NCBI GenBank assembly: GCA_003246365.1
Contig: QKAN01000125.1
Location: 1-64,000 of the forward strand
Length of the DNA stretch: 64,000 nucleotides
From: Clostridia bacterium
Lineage (GTDB): Bacteria; Bacillota; Clostridia; Christensenellales; CAG-138
Reading direction: 5' to 3'
Of the stretch, positions 32,938-41,256 are shown one piece after another. The stretch's first letter is position 1; each line of letters starts with the position of its first letter. Below the pieces are notes generated by a model. That model did no database searches, had not been told where the DNA came from, and saw only the letters and a program-made list of their open reading frames with translations. The translations under genes and the position numbers were made by a program.

Positions 32938-34242
32938 ATGACACCGCGCATGAAGCAACAATACAAACACTCGGTCTCGCTCGACCTCGATAAATGTAAG
33001 GGCTGTACCAACTGCCTGAAACGCTGCCCCACCGAGGCCATCCGCATTCGGGACGGTCACGCGGTGATTAATTCGGATGTTTGCATTGACTGCGGAGAAT
33101 GCATCCGTCGCTGCCCCTATCAGGCGAAAAAAGCGAATTTCGACCATTTTGAGGATATCAGTCCGGAAAAATACCGCATCGCTTTGCCCGCACCTTCGTT
33201 TTATGGTCAGTTTGTCGATCTGGACGATGTCGACTATGTTCTTCAGGGTTTGCTGGACATCGGCTTTGACGACGTATTTGAAGTTGCCCGCGCCGCGGAG
33301 ATCGTAACGGAATACACGCGCAGGTATATGCACAACGAAAACGTAAGCTATCCTGTCATCAACTCCGCCTGTCCCGTGGTTGTTCGCCTCATCACTCTGC
33401 GGTTCCCCTATCTTTGCGACCATGTCATCCCGATGATGCCCCCTATAGAACTGGCCGGGAAAATGGCCCGCGAAGAAGCGCTGGAAAAACATCCCGAGCT
33501 TAAACCGGAAGATATTGCGATTGTATTCATCTCTCCTTGTCCGGCAAAAGCAAGTTATGTGAAAAACGGATTTTTAGGCGAAAAGAGCCACGTTGACTAC
33601 GTTGTTTCGATGAGCGACATCTACTTTAAGCTCATCGGCGTTATGAAGAAAAACGTTGCGCCGAAAGCTTCCAGCCAGAGCGGTATGATCGGCATGAGCT
33701 GGGCCAGCACGGGCGGCGAAGCAAGCGCGCTGTTTAACGACAAGTACCTCGCCGCGGACGGTATTGAAAACGTCATCCGCGTGCTGGACGAAATTGAAAC
33801 CGGACACTTTCCGATGCTTCAGTTTGTTGAGCTAAACGCGTGTCCCGGCGGTTGTGTCGGCGGTGTTGCAACGGTGGAAAACCCATACATCGCACGGGTA
33901 CGCCTGCAGGCGCTCAGACGCTATTTGCCGGTATCGCAGAATCGATTAGAAAAGGACGATATCGACGGTTACCCGGAAGAAATGCTCTTCCCGAAAGACT
34001 TGGAATATCGACCGGTTGGTAAATTTGATGAAGATTTAAGCGCGGCCATGCAGAAAATGAGCGAGATCGAAACACTCGCGGCCTCTCTGCCCGCGCTGGA
34101 CTGCGGATCCTGCGGCGCACCAACCTGCCGCGCGTTCGCCGAAGACGTTGTGCTCGGCGATCGAAGCGTAGATGAATGCATCGTCTATATGCGCGAGCGG
34201 ATCCACGAACTCGCCAATTGTCCGGAGGAGGAAAAGCCATGA
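32938..34242 (+). CDS. Putative sensory [FeFe] hydrogenase-like iron-sulfur protein (HydS-like)
   Basis: The 434-residue protein has two [4Fe-4S] ferredoxin motifs (CKGCTNCLKRCP at 20-31 and CIDCGECIRRCP at 49-60), then a hydrogenase large-subunit-like domain. That domain's H-cluster motifs are altered: SACPVV (C145), SPCPAKA (C201) and ACPGGCVGG (C302, C306) replace TSCxPxW, MPCxxK and ExMxCxGGCxxGGGQP. A C-terminal cysteine cluster (C389, C392, C397, C414) could hold another iron-sulfur centre. It lacks a PAS domain. This fits the regulatory groups of [FeFe] hydrogenases and suggests H2 or redox sensing. The start may instead be ATG 32950. Confidence 0.85.
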   Translation: MTPRMKQQYKHSVSLDLDKCKGCTNCLKRCPTEAIRIRDGHAVINSDVCIDCGECIRRCPYQAKKANFDHFEDISPEKYRIALPAPSFYGQFVDLDDVDYVLQGLLDIGFDDVFEVARAAEIVTEYTRRYMHNENVSYPVINSACPVVVRLITLRFPYLCDHVIPMMPPIELAGKMAREEALEKHPELKPEDIAIVFISPCPAKASYVKNGFLGEKSHVDYVVSMSDIYFKLIGVMKKNVAPKASSQSGMIGMSWASTGGEASALFNDKYLAADGIENVIRVLDEIETGHFPMLQFVELNACPGGCVGGVATVENPYIARVRLQALRRYLPVSQNRLEKDDIDGYPEEMLFPKDLEYRPVGKFDEDLSAAMQKMSEIETLAASLPALDCGSCGAPTCRAFAEDVVLGDRSVDECIVYMRERIHELANCPEEEKP

Positions 34243-34565
34243 CCGTCCTCAGCCTGAAAGAAGCGCTTGATCTCACCGCGTTTTCCCTGCCGGACGACGG
34301 CAGAACGGTGCGCGGCGGTTACGCGGGCGATCTTTTAAGCTGGGTTATGGGACGGGCACAGGCGGACGACGCCTGGCTGACGATCATGAGCAACGGAAAC
34401 ATCGTAGCCGTTGCAACGCTCACGGACGTAAGTTGCGTCATTCTCTGCGAAGGCGTTGAACCGGATGCAGGCGTGGCGAATCTCGCCGCCGAAAAGGGCG
34501 TAAACCTGCTCGGCAGTCCGGAGTCTGTGTTTGATCTTTCCGCGCGGCTCAAGCGGCTCTTATGA
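34239..34565 (+). CDS. Small DRTGG-like protein in hydrogenase operon
   Basis: A 108-residue cytosolic protein, coupled to the sensory hydrogenase gene by a 4-base overlap (ATGA) and a GGAGGAGG site. Its fold looks like the DRTGG-type domain at 32032: a leader with the GGYAGDLLSWVMGRAQADDAWLT pattern, a VAVATLTDVSCVILCEG strand pair, and a final LAAEKGVNLLGSP segment. It is commonly found in this position in clostridial operons. Function unknown. Confidence 0.8.
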   Translation: MTVLSLKEALDLTAFSLPDDGRTVRGGYAGDLLSWVMGRAQADDAWLTIMSNGNIVAVATLTDVSCVILCEGVEPDAGVANLAAEKGVNLLGSPESVFDLSARLKRLL

Positions 34566-35299
34566 GCGCGTTTCGATGCGACCTCCATATTCATTCCTGT
34601 CTGTCCCCTTGCGGAGACGACGAGATGACGCCTGGATCAATTGCAGGGATGGCAAAGCTCAACGGCCTACAAATCGTTGCGCTGACCGACCATAACGCTT
34701 GCGGCAACTGCGAATCCTTCGCTGCCATGGCTGAACAGTACGGCATCGTGCCCGTTGCGGGCATGGAGTTGACCACCAGCGAAGATGTACACCTTTTAAG
34801 TTTGTTTCGCTCAACAGCGGACGCCGCGATCTTTGCGGCGGAAGTTGAAAAGCGGCGAATACGAATTCCGAACCGTCCGGAGATTTTCGGCAGACAGCTG
34901 CTGATCGGGCCGGACGACGAACCGGTCGGCGAAGAACCCCACCTTCTCGTCAACGCGACGACGCTCTCTCTGGAGGAAGCGGCGCAACTGGTTTGGAACT
35001 GCCGCGGAGCGGCAATTCCCGCGCACATCGACCGGGAAGCAAACGGAATTCTCAGCGTGCTCGGCGAGCTGCCGGATCAGCCGGATTTCCCCGTCGTCGA
35101 AGTGCGAGATCCAAACCGGATTCCCACGCTCGAACAGGAACACCCGATTCTGCGCGGCAAGCGGAAAATCGTCTCCTCGGACGCACACCGTCTCTGGGAG
35201 ATCGCCGATCCCGGGTTTATGATCGAACTGCCTTGCCCGGCAAACGCAAGCGCGCAAACCGTACGCGATCATTTGATCGATTATCTGACGGGAAAGTGA
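34562..35299 (+). CDS. PHP-domain phosphoesterase
   Basis: The 245-residue protein has all PHP metal motifs: DLHIHSCLSPCG (H9, H11 region), LTDHNACGN, GMELTTSEDVHLL, IPAHIDR and SSDAHRL. It is most like the YciV-type nucleotide/RNA phosphoesterase branch. Coupled by 4-base overlap to the previous gene. Its substrate could be a signalling or damaged nucleotide linked to the sensor module; inference only. Confidence 0.9.
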   Translation: MSAFRCDLHIHSCLSPCGDDEMTPGSIAGMAKLNGLQIVALTDHNACGNCESFAAMAEQYGIVPVAGMELTTSEDVHLLSLFRSTADAAIFAAEVEKRRIRIPNRPEIFGRQLLIGPDDEPVGEEPHLLVNATTLSLEEAAQLVWNCRGAAIPAHIDREANGILSVLGELPDQPDFPVVEVRDPNRIPTLEQEHPILRGKRKIVSSDAHRLWEIADPGFMIELPCPANASAQTVRDHLIDYLTGK

Positions 35300-35312
35300 G
35301 CGGCAGAGTAAT

Positions 35313-35858
35313 ATGAAAGAACTATCGCTCAACATTCTCGACATTGCGCAGAATTCCATTAAAGCCGAAGCGACGCGTTTGTCCATATCGCTGGTGCAAG
35401 AAGGCGCATGGCTGACGATCACCATCGCGGACAACGGCGTGGGTATGAATCCGGAATTTGCGGCAGAAGCCGCAAACCCTTTTACAACGACCCGAACGAC
35501 CCGAAAGGTCGGCATGGGACTGCCGCTCTTTAAAATGGCGGCGGAACAGACGGGCGGAACGTTTTCCCTCGTATCGCAGCAGGCGCAAAGTGCCGGCGAT
35601 GCGCACGGAACCACGGTAACGGCAACGTTCAACACAGAGCATGTGGACTGCGAACCGCTCGGAGACATCGTTTCCACAATTCTGACGCTGATTCAGGGAA
35701 ACCCGACGCTCTCGCTCGACTATTTATATAGAAAGAACGGGCTTGAACTAAGGCTGAACACGGACGAAATGCGGGAAATGCTGGGCGACGAAGTTCCGCT
35801 CAACAATCCGGAAGTGCTCGCTTGGGCGAAAGAATATCTCGAAAGCGAACCGGAATAG
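35313..35858 (+). CDS. GHKL-type ATP-binding protein (histidine kinase-like domain)
   Basis: A 181-residue stand-alone ATPase domain. LDIAQNSIKAEA is the N-box, ADNGVGM is G1, and KVGMGLPLFKMAAEQTGG is G2, as in sensor kinases. There is no phosphoacceptor His domain, and the C-terminal about 70 residues are an unrecognised extension. Second GHKL protein of the operon. No response regulator is found beside it. A 138-base gap with small hairpins separates it from hndB. Confidence 0.87.
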   Translation: MKELSLNILDIAQNSIKAEATRLSISLVQEGAWLTITIADNGVGMNPEFAAEAANPFTTTRTTRKVGMGLPLFKMAAEQTGGTFSLVSQQAQSAGDAHGTTVTATFNTEHVDCEPLGDIVSTILTLIQGNPTLSLDYLYRKNGLELRLNTDEMREMLGDEVPLNNPEVLAWAKEYLESEPE

Positions 35859-35996
35859 CGACACACACCAACAACAAATTGCAAGAATGAGCGGAGACGC
35901 TCTTCAAATAAAGTAAACCGCCCATGGGCAGAAACAAAACGGGCGGGAGCAGAAAGCACTACGGGATCAATCATCAGTGAGGAAGGAACAGAGAAC

Positions 35997-36362
35997 ATGA
36001 AATCATTGCAGGAACTGGCGGAGATTCGTGAAAAGATGAAGGGCAAAGTTGCTCTTCGCGAAGGTCAAAACGATATCCGCATCGTCGTCGGTATGGCAAC
36101 CTGTGGCATAGCCGCGGGTGCGCGTCCGGTGCTGAATACCCTTGTGGAAGAAGTGGAACAGCAAGGTTTAGGCGGCAAAGTAACCGTTTCCCAGACAGGC
36201 TGTATCGGCATCTGCCGACTTGAGCCGATCGTCGAGGTTTTTGAACCCGGCAAGGAAAAGGTTACCTATGTCAAGATGACCGCGGACAAAGCCAAACAGG
36301 TAGTCAGCGAGCACATCAAGGGCGGCAAGCCCGTTTACGAATATACGATAGGCGAGAAATAA
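35997..36362 (+). CDS. hndB: Hydrogenase-associated [2Fe-2S] thioredoxin-like ferredoxin (HndB)
   Basis: The 121-residue protein has the thioredoxin-like ferredoxin fold with the cysteine pairs MATCGIAAGA and GCIGICRLEP. This matches HndB of NADP-reducing hydrogenases and the N-terminal domain of NuoF-like subunits. One expected first-pair cysteine is absent (only C37 region), as is common in this subunit. It starts after GAGGAAGGA, 16 bases before hndC. Confidence 0.87.
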   Translation: MKSLQELAEIREKMKGKVALREGQNDIRIVVGMATCGIAAGARPVLNTLVEEVEQQGLGGKVTVSQTGCIGICRLEPIVEVFEPGKEKVTYVKMTADKAKQVVSEHIKGGKPVYEYTIGEK

Positions 36363-36378
36363 GCGGGAGGGAGAACCA

Positions 36379-38172
36379 ATGATTCGTTCACACGTACTTA
36401 TCTGCGGCGGTACAGGCTGCACATCTAGCGGCAGTCCGGCCATTCGCGAGCACCTCGAAAAAGAGCTCAAAAAACAGGGTCTTGACGAGGAGATCAAGGT
36501 TGTCCAAACCGGTTGCTTCGGCCTCTGCGCGCTTGGTCCTATCATGATCGTTTACCCAGAAGGCACGTTCTACAGCCGCGTGACGGAAGAGGACGTGACG
36601 GAGATCGTCAGCGAGCATCTGCTCAAAGGCCGTCCCGTCGAACGCCTTGTTTACAACCCGAAGACCGAAGAGATGCCGCACGGCGTCACCTCGCTCTCCG
36701 AAACGCCGTTTTATAAGAGCCAGATGCGCATCGCGCTTCGCAACTGCGGCGTTATCAACCCCGAAGAGATCGACGAATATATCGCCCTCGACGGTTATCT
36801 TGCGTTGGGCAAAGTGCTCACCGAGATGACCCCGCAGGAAGTGATCGACCTCATCAAGGCCAGCGGACTGCGCGGCCGCGGCGGCGCGGGTTTCCCGACC
36901 GGCACGAAATGGCAGTTTGCCGCCAATAACGCGGCGGATGAAAAATACGTCATCTGCAACGCGGACGAAGGCGACCCCGGCGCGTTCATGGATCGTTCCG
37001 TTCTGGAAGGCGACCCGCACGCGGTGCTGGAAGCCATGGCCATTGCGGGTTACGCCATCGGCGGTACCCACGGCTATATCTACGTTCGCGCAGAGTACCC
37101 AATCGCGGTCAAACGCCTCAAGATCGCAATCGATCAGGCGCGCGCCTATGGTCTGCTGGGCGACAACATCTTCGGCACGAGCTTCAGCTTTGACATCGAC
37201 ATCCGCCTCGGCGCGGGCGCGTTTGTCTGCGGCGAAGAAACCGCGCTGATGACCAGCATCGAAGGCTTCCGCGGTGAACCGCGCAACAAGCCGCCGTTCC
37301 CGGCGGTCAAGGGCCTCTTTGCCAAGCCCACAATCATCAACAACGTTGAAACCCTTGCCAACATTCCGCAGATCATCGTCAAAGGGCCGGAATGGTTCGC
37401 ATCGATGGGCACGGAATGCTCCAAGGGCACGAAAGTATTTGCTCTCGGCGGTAAGATCAACAACACCGGTCTTGTCGAAATCCCGATGGGCACGACGCTG
37501 CGCCAGATCCTCTTTGAAATCGGCGGCGGCATTCCCAACGGCAAGAAATTCAAAGCCGCGCAGACCGGCGGTCCTTCGGGCGGATGCATCCCAACGGAGC
37601 ACCTCGACACCCCGATCGACTATGAAAACCTCAAAGCCATCGGCTCGATGATGGGCAGCGGCGGTCTGATCGTTATGGACGAAGACAACTGCATGGTGGA
37701 CGTTGCGCGCTTCTTCCTCGAATTCACCGTGGATGAGAGCTGCGGCAAGTGCACCCCGTGCCGCATCGGTACGCGCCGTCTTCTCGAAATGCTCAACAAA
37801 ATCACCGAGGGCAACGGCACGCTCGAAGACCTCGATAAGATGGAAGAGCTCTGCCACTATATCGCCAACAACGCGCTGTGCGGCCTCGGCCAGACCGCGC
37901 CGAACCCGGTGCTTTCCACGCTGAAGTATTTCCGCAAGGAATATGAAGCGCATGTTGTGGACAAGCGCTGCCCCGCAGGCGTTTGCAAAAAGCTCCTGCA
38001 ATACGTGATCGACCCGAACAAGTGCACGGGCTGCACGCTTTGCGCGCGCAAATGCCCCGTCAGCTGCATCGCCGGAAAGGTGAAGGAGCCGCATGTCATC
38101 GATCAGAGCAAGTGCATCAAGTGCGGCGCCTGTATGGAAAACTGCAAATTCGGCGCCATTTCCAAGAAGTAA
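36379..38172 (+). CDS. hndC: Bifurcating hydrogenase flavoprotein subunit, NuoF-like (HndC/HydB)
   Basis: The 597-residue subunit oxidises NAD(P)H with FMN. An N-terminal [2Fe-2S] thioredoxin-like domain (about 1-95) holds CGGTGC and TGCFGLCALGP. The NuoF core has GLRGRGGAGFPTG for FMN/NADH binding and the SLBB region, followed by the 4Fe-4S domain SCGKCTPCRIG. Two C-terminal [4Fe-4S] clusters follow in CTGCTLCARKCP and CIKCGACMENCK. This is the standard bifurcating architecture. Start ATG after GGGAGGG, 12 bases before hydA. Confidence 0.95.
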   Translation: MIRSHVLICGGTGCTSSGSPAIREHLEKELKKQGLDEEIKVVQTGCFGLCALGPIMIVYPEGTFYSRVTEEDVTEIVSEHLLKGRPVERLVYNPKTEEMPHGVTSLSETPFYKSQMRIALRNCGVINPEEIDEYIALDGYLALGKVLTEMTPQEVIDLIKASGLRGRGGAGFPTGTKWQFAANNAADEKYVICNADEGDPGAFMDRSVLEGDPHAVLEAMAIAGYAIGGTHGYIYVRAEYPIAVKRLKIAIDQARAYGLLGDNIFGTSFSFDIDIRLGAGAFVCGEETALMTSIEGFRGEPRNKPPFPAVKGLFAKPTIINNVETLANIPQIIVKGPEWFASMGTECSKGTKVFALGGKINNTGLVEIPMGTTLRQILFEIGGGIPNGKKFKAAQTGGPSGGCIPTEHLDTPIDYENLKAIGSMMGSGGLIVMDEDNCMVDVARFFLEFTVDESCGKCTPCRIGTRRLLEMLNKITEGNGTLEDLDKMEELCHYIANNALCGLGQTAPNPVLSTLKYFRKEYEAHVVDKRCPAGVCKKLLQYVIDPNKCTGCTLCARKCPVSCIAGKVKEPHVIDQSKCIKCGACMENCKFGAISKK

Positions 38173-38184
38173 GGAGGCAGGAAC

Positions 38185-39927
38185 ATGGATCAGGTAACGG
38201 TAAAAGTCAACGGGATCGAAACAAAGGTTCCCGCCGATTCGACCATTTTGGAGGCGGCGCATGCCGCGGGCGTACGGATTCCGACGCTATGCTATCTCAA
38301 AGAAATCAACGCCATCGCGGCGTGCCGCATCTGCCTTGTGCAGGCGACGGGCGTCCGCGGTCACGCGGCGGCCTGCGTACAACGCGTTGCGGACGGTATG
38401 GAAATCCAGACCAACACGCCGGAACTGCGCGATGCGAGAAAAACCACGCTGGAGCTCATTCTGAGCAACCACCGCATGGACTGCCTCAGCTGCGACCGCA
38501 ACACCGACTGCGAACTGCAGTGCCTTGCGCGCGAATATGGCGTAGATCAGTACAAGTATATGGGCAGCGAAAGCCTCAAGCCGCAGTATGAGCGCAGTGC
38601 ACCGCACCTCGTACGCGACAACAGCAAGTGCATCCTCTGCCGCCGCTGCGTCGCCGTCTGCAAACACAACCAGCACGTCGCCGTCATCGGCACCAACGAG
38701 CGCGGATTTGACACCCACGTCGGCAGCGCGTTCGATATGCCGCTCAGCGAAACGAGCTGCATCAACTGCGGACAGTGCATCTCCGTCTGCCCGACCGGCG
38801 CCCTGACCGAACGCGACGATACGCATGTGGTCTGGGAAGCGCTCGCGGACAAGACGAAGCATGTCATCGTCGCCCCCGCGCCTTCCGTACGCGTTCAGCT
38901 CGGCGAATGCTTCGGCATGCCGATCGGCAGCAACGTACAGGGCAAGCTCGTCGCCGCTCTTCGCCGCCTCAACTTTGAGAAGGTGTTCGACGTCGACTTC
39001 GCCGCGGACGTAACCATCATGGAAGAAGGCACAGAACTGCTCACCCGCCTGCAGAACGGCGGCAAACTGCCGCTGATCACATCCTGCTCGCCGGGCTGGA
39101 TCAAATTCTGCGAATACTATTTCCCGGATATGGTGGAAAATCTCTCGAGCTGTAAGAGCCCGCAGCAGATGTTCGGCGCACTGGTGAAAACCTACTACGC
39201 CGAAAAGATGAACATCGATCCGAAAGACCTGTTCGTCGTCTCCATCATGCCCTGCACCGCGAAGAAATTCGAGTGCACGCGTGACGATCAAAACGCGGCG
39301 GGCGTTCCGGATGTGGATGTTTCGCTCACCACGCGCGAACTGGCCAGCATGATCAAACGCGCCGGCATCCGCTTTACGGAACTGCCGGACGAAGAGTTCG
39401 ATCCCATGCTCGGCGTTGCTTCCGGTGCGGCGCATATCTTCGGCGCAACCGGCGGCGTTATGGAAGCTGCCCTGCGTACCGTGGCGGAAATCGTCACCGG
39501 CAAACCGCTGGACAACCTGGACTTCACCGATGTGCGCGGCGTTGCGGGCTGCAAAGAGGCGGAATACGACCTCGCGGGCACCAAAGTGCGCGTTGCTGTC
39601 ACCAGCGGCACGGAAAACGCCTTCCAGCTCCTCGAAATGGTGCGTAAAGGCGAAGCGGACTATCACTTTATCGAAGTCATGGCCTGCCCGGGCGGCTGCG
39701 TCAACGGCGGCGGACAACCGCATCAGCCTGGCGAAGTGCGCAACTTCACCGACCTGCGCGCAGAGCGCGCCAAGGGTCTCTATGGTCAGGACAAAGAGAT
39801 GAAGCTCAGAAAGAGCCACGAGAATCCCTTCGTCAAGGAACTCTACGACACCTACCTTGAGAAGCCCGGTTCGCACAAGGCGCATCACATTTTGCACACG
39901 ACCTACGTCAAGCGCAAAGTGTATTAA
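38185..39927 (+). CDS. hndD: [FeFe] hydrogenase catalytic subunit (HydA/HndD)
   Basis: The 580-residue catalytic subunit reduces protons to H2, with electrons from NADH and reduced ferredoxin. In order: a [2Fe-2S] ferredoxin domain (cysteines about C36, C47, C50, C64) and the His-Cys3 [4Fe-4S] site (H96, C100, C103, C109). Two F-type clusters follow (CILCRRCVAVCK at 149-160 and CINCGQCISVCP at 192-203). The H-cluster domain has TSCSPGW (299-305), MPCTAKK (355-361) and EVMACPGGCVNGGGQP (497-512). The L1 motif is TSCSP rather than TSCCP, as seen in bifurcating-type enzymes. Ends the operon; maturases HydE/F/G are not in the window. Confidence 0.96.
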   Translation: MDQVTVKVNGIETKVPADSTILEAAHAAGVRIPTLCYLKEINAIAACRICLVQATGVRGHAAACVQRVADGMEIQTNTPELRDARKTTLELILSNHRMDCLSCDRNTDCELQCLAREYGVDQYKYMGSESLKPQYERSAPHLVRDNSKCILCRRCVAVCKHNQHVAVIGTNERGFDTHVGSAFDMPLSETSCINCGQCISVCPTGALTERDDTHVVWEALADKTKHVIVAPAPSVRVQLGECFGMPIGSNVQGKLVAALRRLNFEKVFDVDFAADVTIMEEGTELLTRLQNGGKLPLITSCSPGWIKFCEYYFPDMVENLSSCKSPQQMFGALVKTYYAEKMNIDPKDLFVVSIMPCTAKKFECTRDDQNAAGVPDVDVSLTTRELASMIKRAGIRFTELPDEEFDPMLGVASGAAHIFGATGGVMEAALRTVAEIVTGKPLDNLDFTDVRGVAGCKEAEYDLAGTKVRVAVTSGTENAFQLLEMVRKGEADYHFIEVMACPGGCVNGGGQPHQPGEVRNFTDLRAERAKGLYGQDKEMKLRKSHENPFVKELYDTYLEKPGSHKAHHILHTTYVKRKVY

Positions 39928-39947
39928 TCGAAACACGATAATCGCAC

Positions 39948-39977
39948 AAAACTCCCGCTCAAAAGGCGGGAGTTTTT
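39948..39977 (+). terminator. Terminator of the hydrogenase operon
   Basis: ACTCCCGC / GCGGGAGT with flanking A- and T-runs, loop TCAAAAG, then TTTTTA. Confidence 0.88.
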
Positions 39978-40017
39978 ATGATAAAGCGCCGATAGTCTCG
40001 CTTTTTTTGAAATAGCA

Positions 40018-40026
40018 TGTTATAAT
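40018..40026 (+). promoter_or_regulatory. Extended -10 promoter of yhbY
   Basis: TGTTATAAT at 40018-40026 (TGn-TATAAT), 53 bases before the ATG; -35 region poor, as for the hydrogenase promoter. Confidence 0.5.
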
Positions 40027-40078
40027 CAAACACTCAATAAAAACAGACCCGCGTCAGCGGGAAGGGAGATACAGACAT

Positions 40079-40351
40079 ATGACCGGAGCAGAACGCGCGG
40101 TTTTTCGCAAAACAGCGAATACCCTGAAACCGATCTTTCAGATTGGAAAGGAAGACATCGGCGAAAACCAGATCAACAGTGTAGATGAAGCGCTCACAAA
40201 ACGCGAACTCATCAAGATTGCCGTGCTGGAAACAAGCACGCTCAGCGCAAAGGAAGCGGCGGGCACCCTCGCAGAAGCGCTCGGCGCGGAAGTGATCCAG
40301 TGCATCGGCAGAAAATTCGTTCTCTACCGGGAAAAACCGGAAGAAGAATAA
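40079..40351 (+). CDS. yhbY: YhbY-type CRM-domain RNA-binding protein
   Basis: The 90-residue CRM/YhbY-fold protein is associated with the large ribosomal subunit in other bacteria. The conserved blocks are ANTLKPIFQIGKEDI (GxxG-like region), LTKRELIKIAVLE, and IQCIGRKFVLYR. Start ATG after GGGAG. It is a single-gene unit between the hydrogenase and the membrane protein genes, ending at a terminator. Confidence 0.92.
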   Translation: MTGAERAVFRKTANTLKPIFQIGKEDIGENQINSVDEALTKRELIKIAVLETSTLSAKEAAGTLAEALGAEVIQCIGRKFVLYREKPEEE

Positions 40352-40360
40352 CGAAACAGA

Positions 40361-40388
40361 AAAGATCGGGAATCGTCCCGATCTTTTA
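40361..40388. terminator. Bidirectional terminator
   Basis: AAAGATCGGGA / TCCCGATCTTT, ATCG loop, with T-rich flanks on both strands; shared by yhbY and the convergent membrane protein gene. Confidence 0.85.
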
Positions 40389-40408
40389 TATATTATATGT
40401 TTCTGAAA

Positions 40409-41077
40409 TTAAAAGAGTGCGAACACGTTTTGATTGAACCAGGAGTAGCCCAAATCGTAAAACGGAATCCACTGCATCGTCATCGCAACGCCCGCAACCA
40501 CCCAAAGCAGCATCAGGCTGACGAGAACGAGTAAAAATATCGTTAATCCATGGCTGGATTTTCCATCTTTTTTCGGTTTTCCGGTCTTTTCTTTTTTCTC
40601 TTTTTTACGATACGGTTCGTCGAAAATTTCATCCCGAATGCTGGTTTCATCAATCTCTCTGCTGCGCTGACGCAGGGACTCCACTTCACGATCGAACGAA
40701 GGTTCCGTCATCGGGTCGGCAACCGGTTCCTGCTCTTCGTGCACAGGTGCGGCAAACGCCGGCATCTCCTGCGTGGGAATTTCCTGATCCAGCTCGCTTT
40801 CGATGGTACGCATATCGGTGCTGATTTGCGCATAGGTAGAGATGTTGCGCTCGATCAAATCTCCGAACCAGAGGGACCATCCATCGTCTTCCGGCTGCTG
40901 CTGCACAATCGCGACAAACTGACCGAATGTCTGCCGTGCGGCTTCGCGCGCAAGCTCTTTGTCACGAGTCCGTTCATAAGCACGCTGATAGACTGAATTG
41001 CCATAAGTGGAAACGAGTTCCTTAACGGCTTCTTTATCGCCGTGACGGATACGGCGGACCAATTCCTCGAGCTGCAT
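40409..41077 (-). CDS. Membrane protein with sigma-factor region-2-like N-terminal domain
   Basis: The 222-residue protein starts with a helical domain (about 1-60) that reads like region 2 of ECF sigma factors: VRRIRHGDKEAVKELVSTYGN, then YQRAYERTRDKELAREAARQTF. No region 4 follows. Instead there is an acidic/Pro linker (about 95-135), a Lys-rich stretch (157-174) and one membrane helix (about 178-199) with about 20 residues outside. So it is a membrane-tethered protein of sigma-like origin; anti-sigma or signalling use is speculation. The ATG at 41077 is picked because AGGAG precedes it; a longer in-frame extension to 41242 covers the neighbouring promoter region. Confidence 0.78.
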   Translation of the reverse strand: MQLEELVRRIRHGDKEAVKELVSTYGNSVYQRAYERTRDKELAREAARQTFGQFVAIVQQQPEDDGWSLWFGDLIERNISTYAQISTDMRTIESELDQEIPTQEMPAFAAPVHEEQEPVADPMTEPSFDREVESLRQRSREIDETSIRDEIFDEPYRKKEKKEKTGKPKKDGKSSHGLTIFLLVLVSLMLLWVVAGVAMTMQWIPFYDLGYSWFNQNVFALF

Positions 41078-41256
41078 AAGACGAGCGCTCCTGTCCGTAA
41101 AAAGATAAAATATTATACCATGTTTTTCATCGCGTGAAAAGGGCACGTGCTCTTTCGGTATTTCGATATGTTTTGTTTGACAAAACGCGATTTTTCTGGT
41201 AAATGTATTACTTTGTTGGTAATCATTGATTCTAACTCGCACGGGAGGTTTTTAAC

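Noticed and set aside
36388-38262. A 624-codon open frame on the minus strand across hndC
   Set aside because: It mirrors the strongly supported NuoF-like gene, whose motifs are intact. GC-rich third positions create long antisense frames; no ribosome site or domain was seen.
38287-39936. A 549-codon minus-strand frame across hydA
   Set aside because: Same reason: it is the shadow of the [FeFe] hydrogenase gene.
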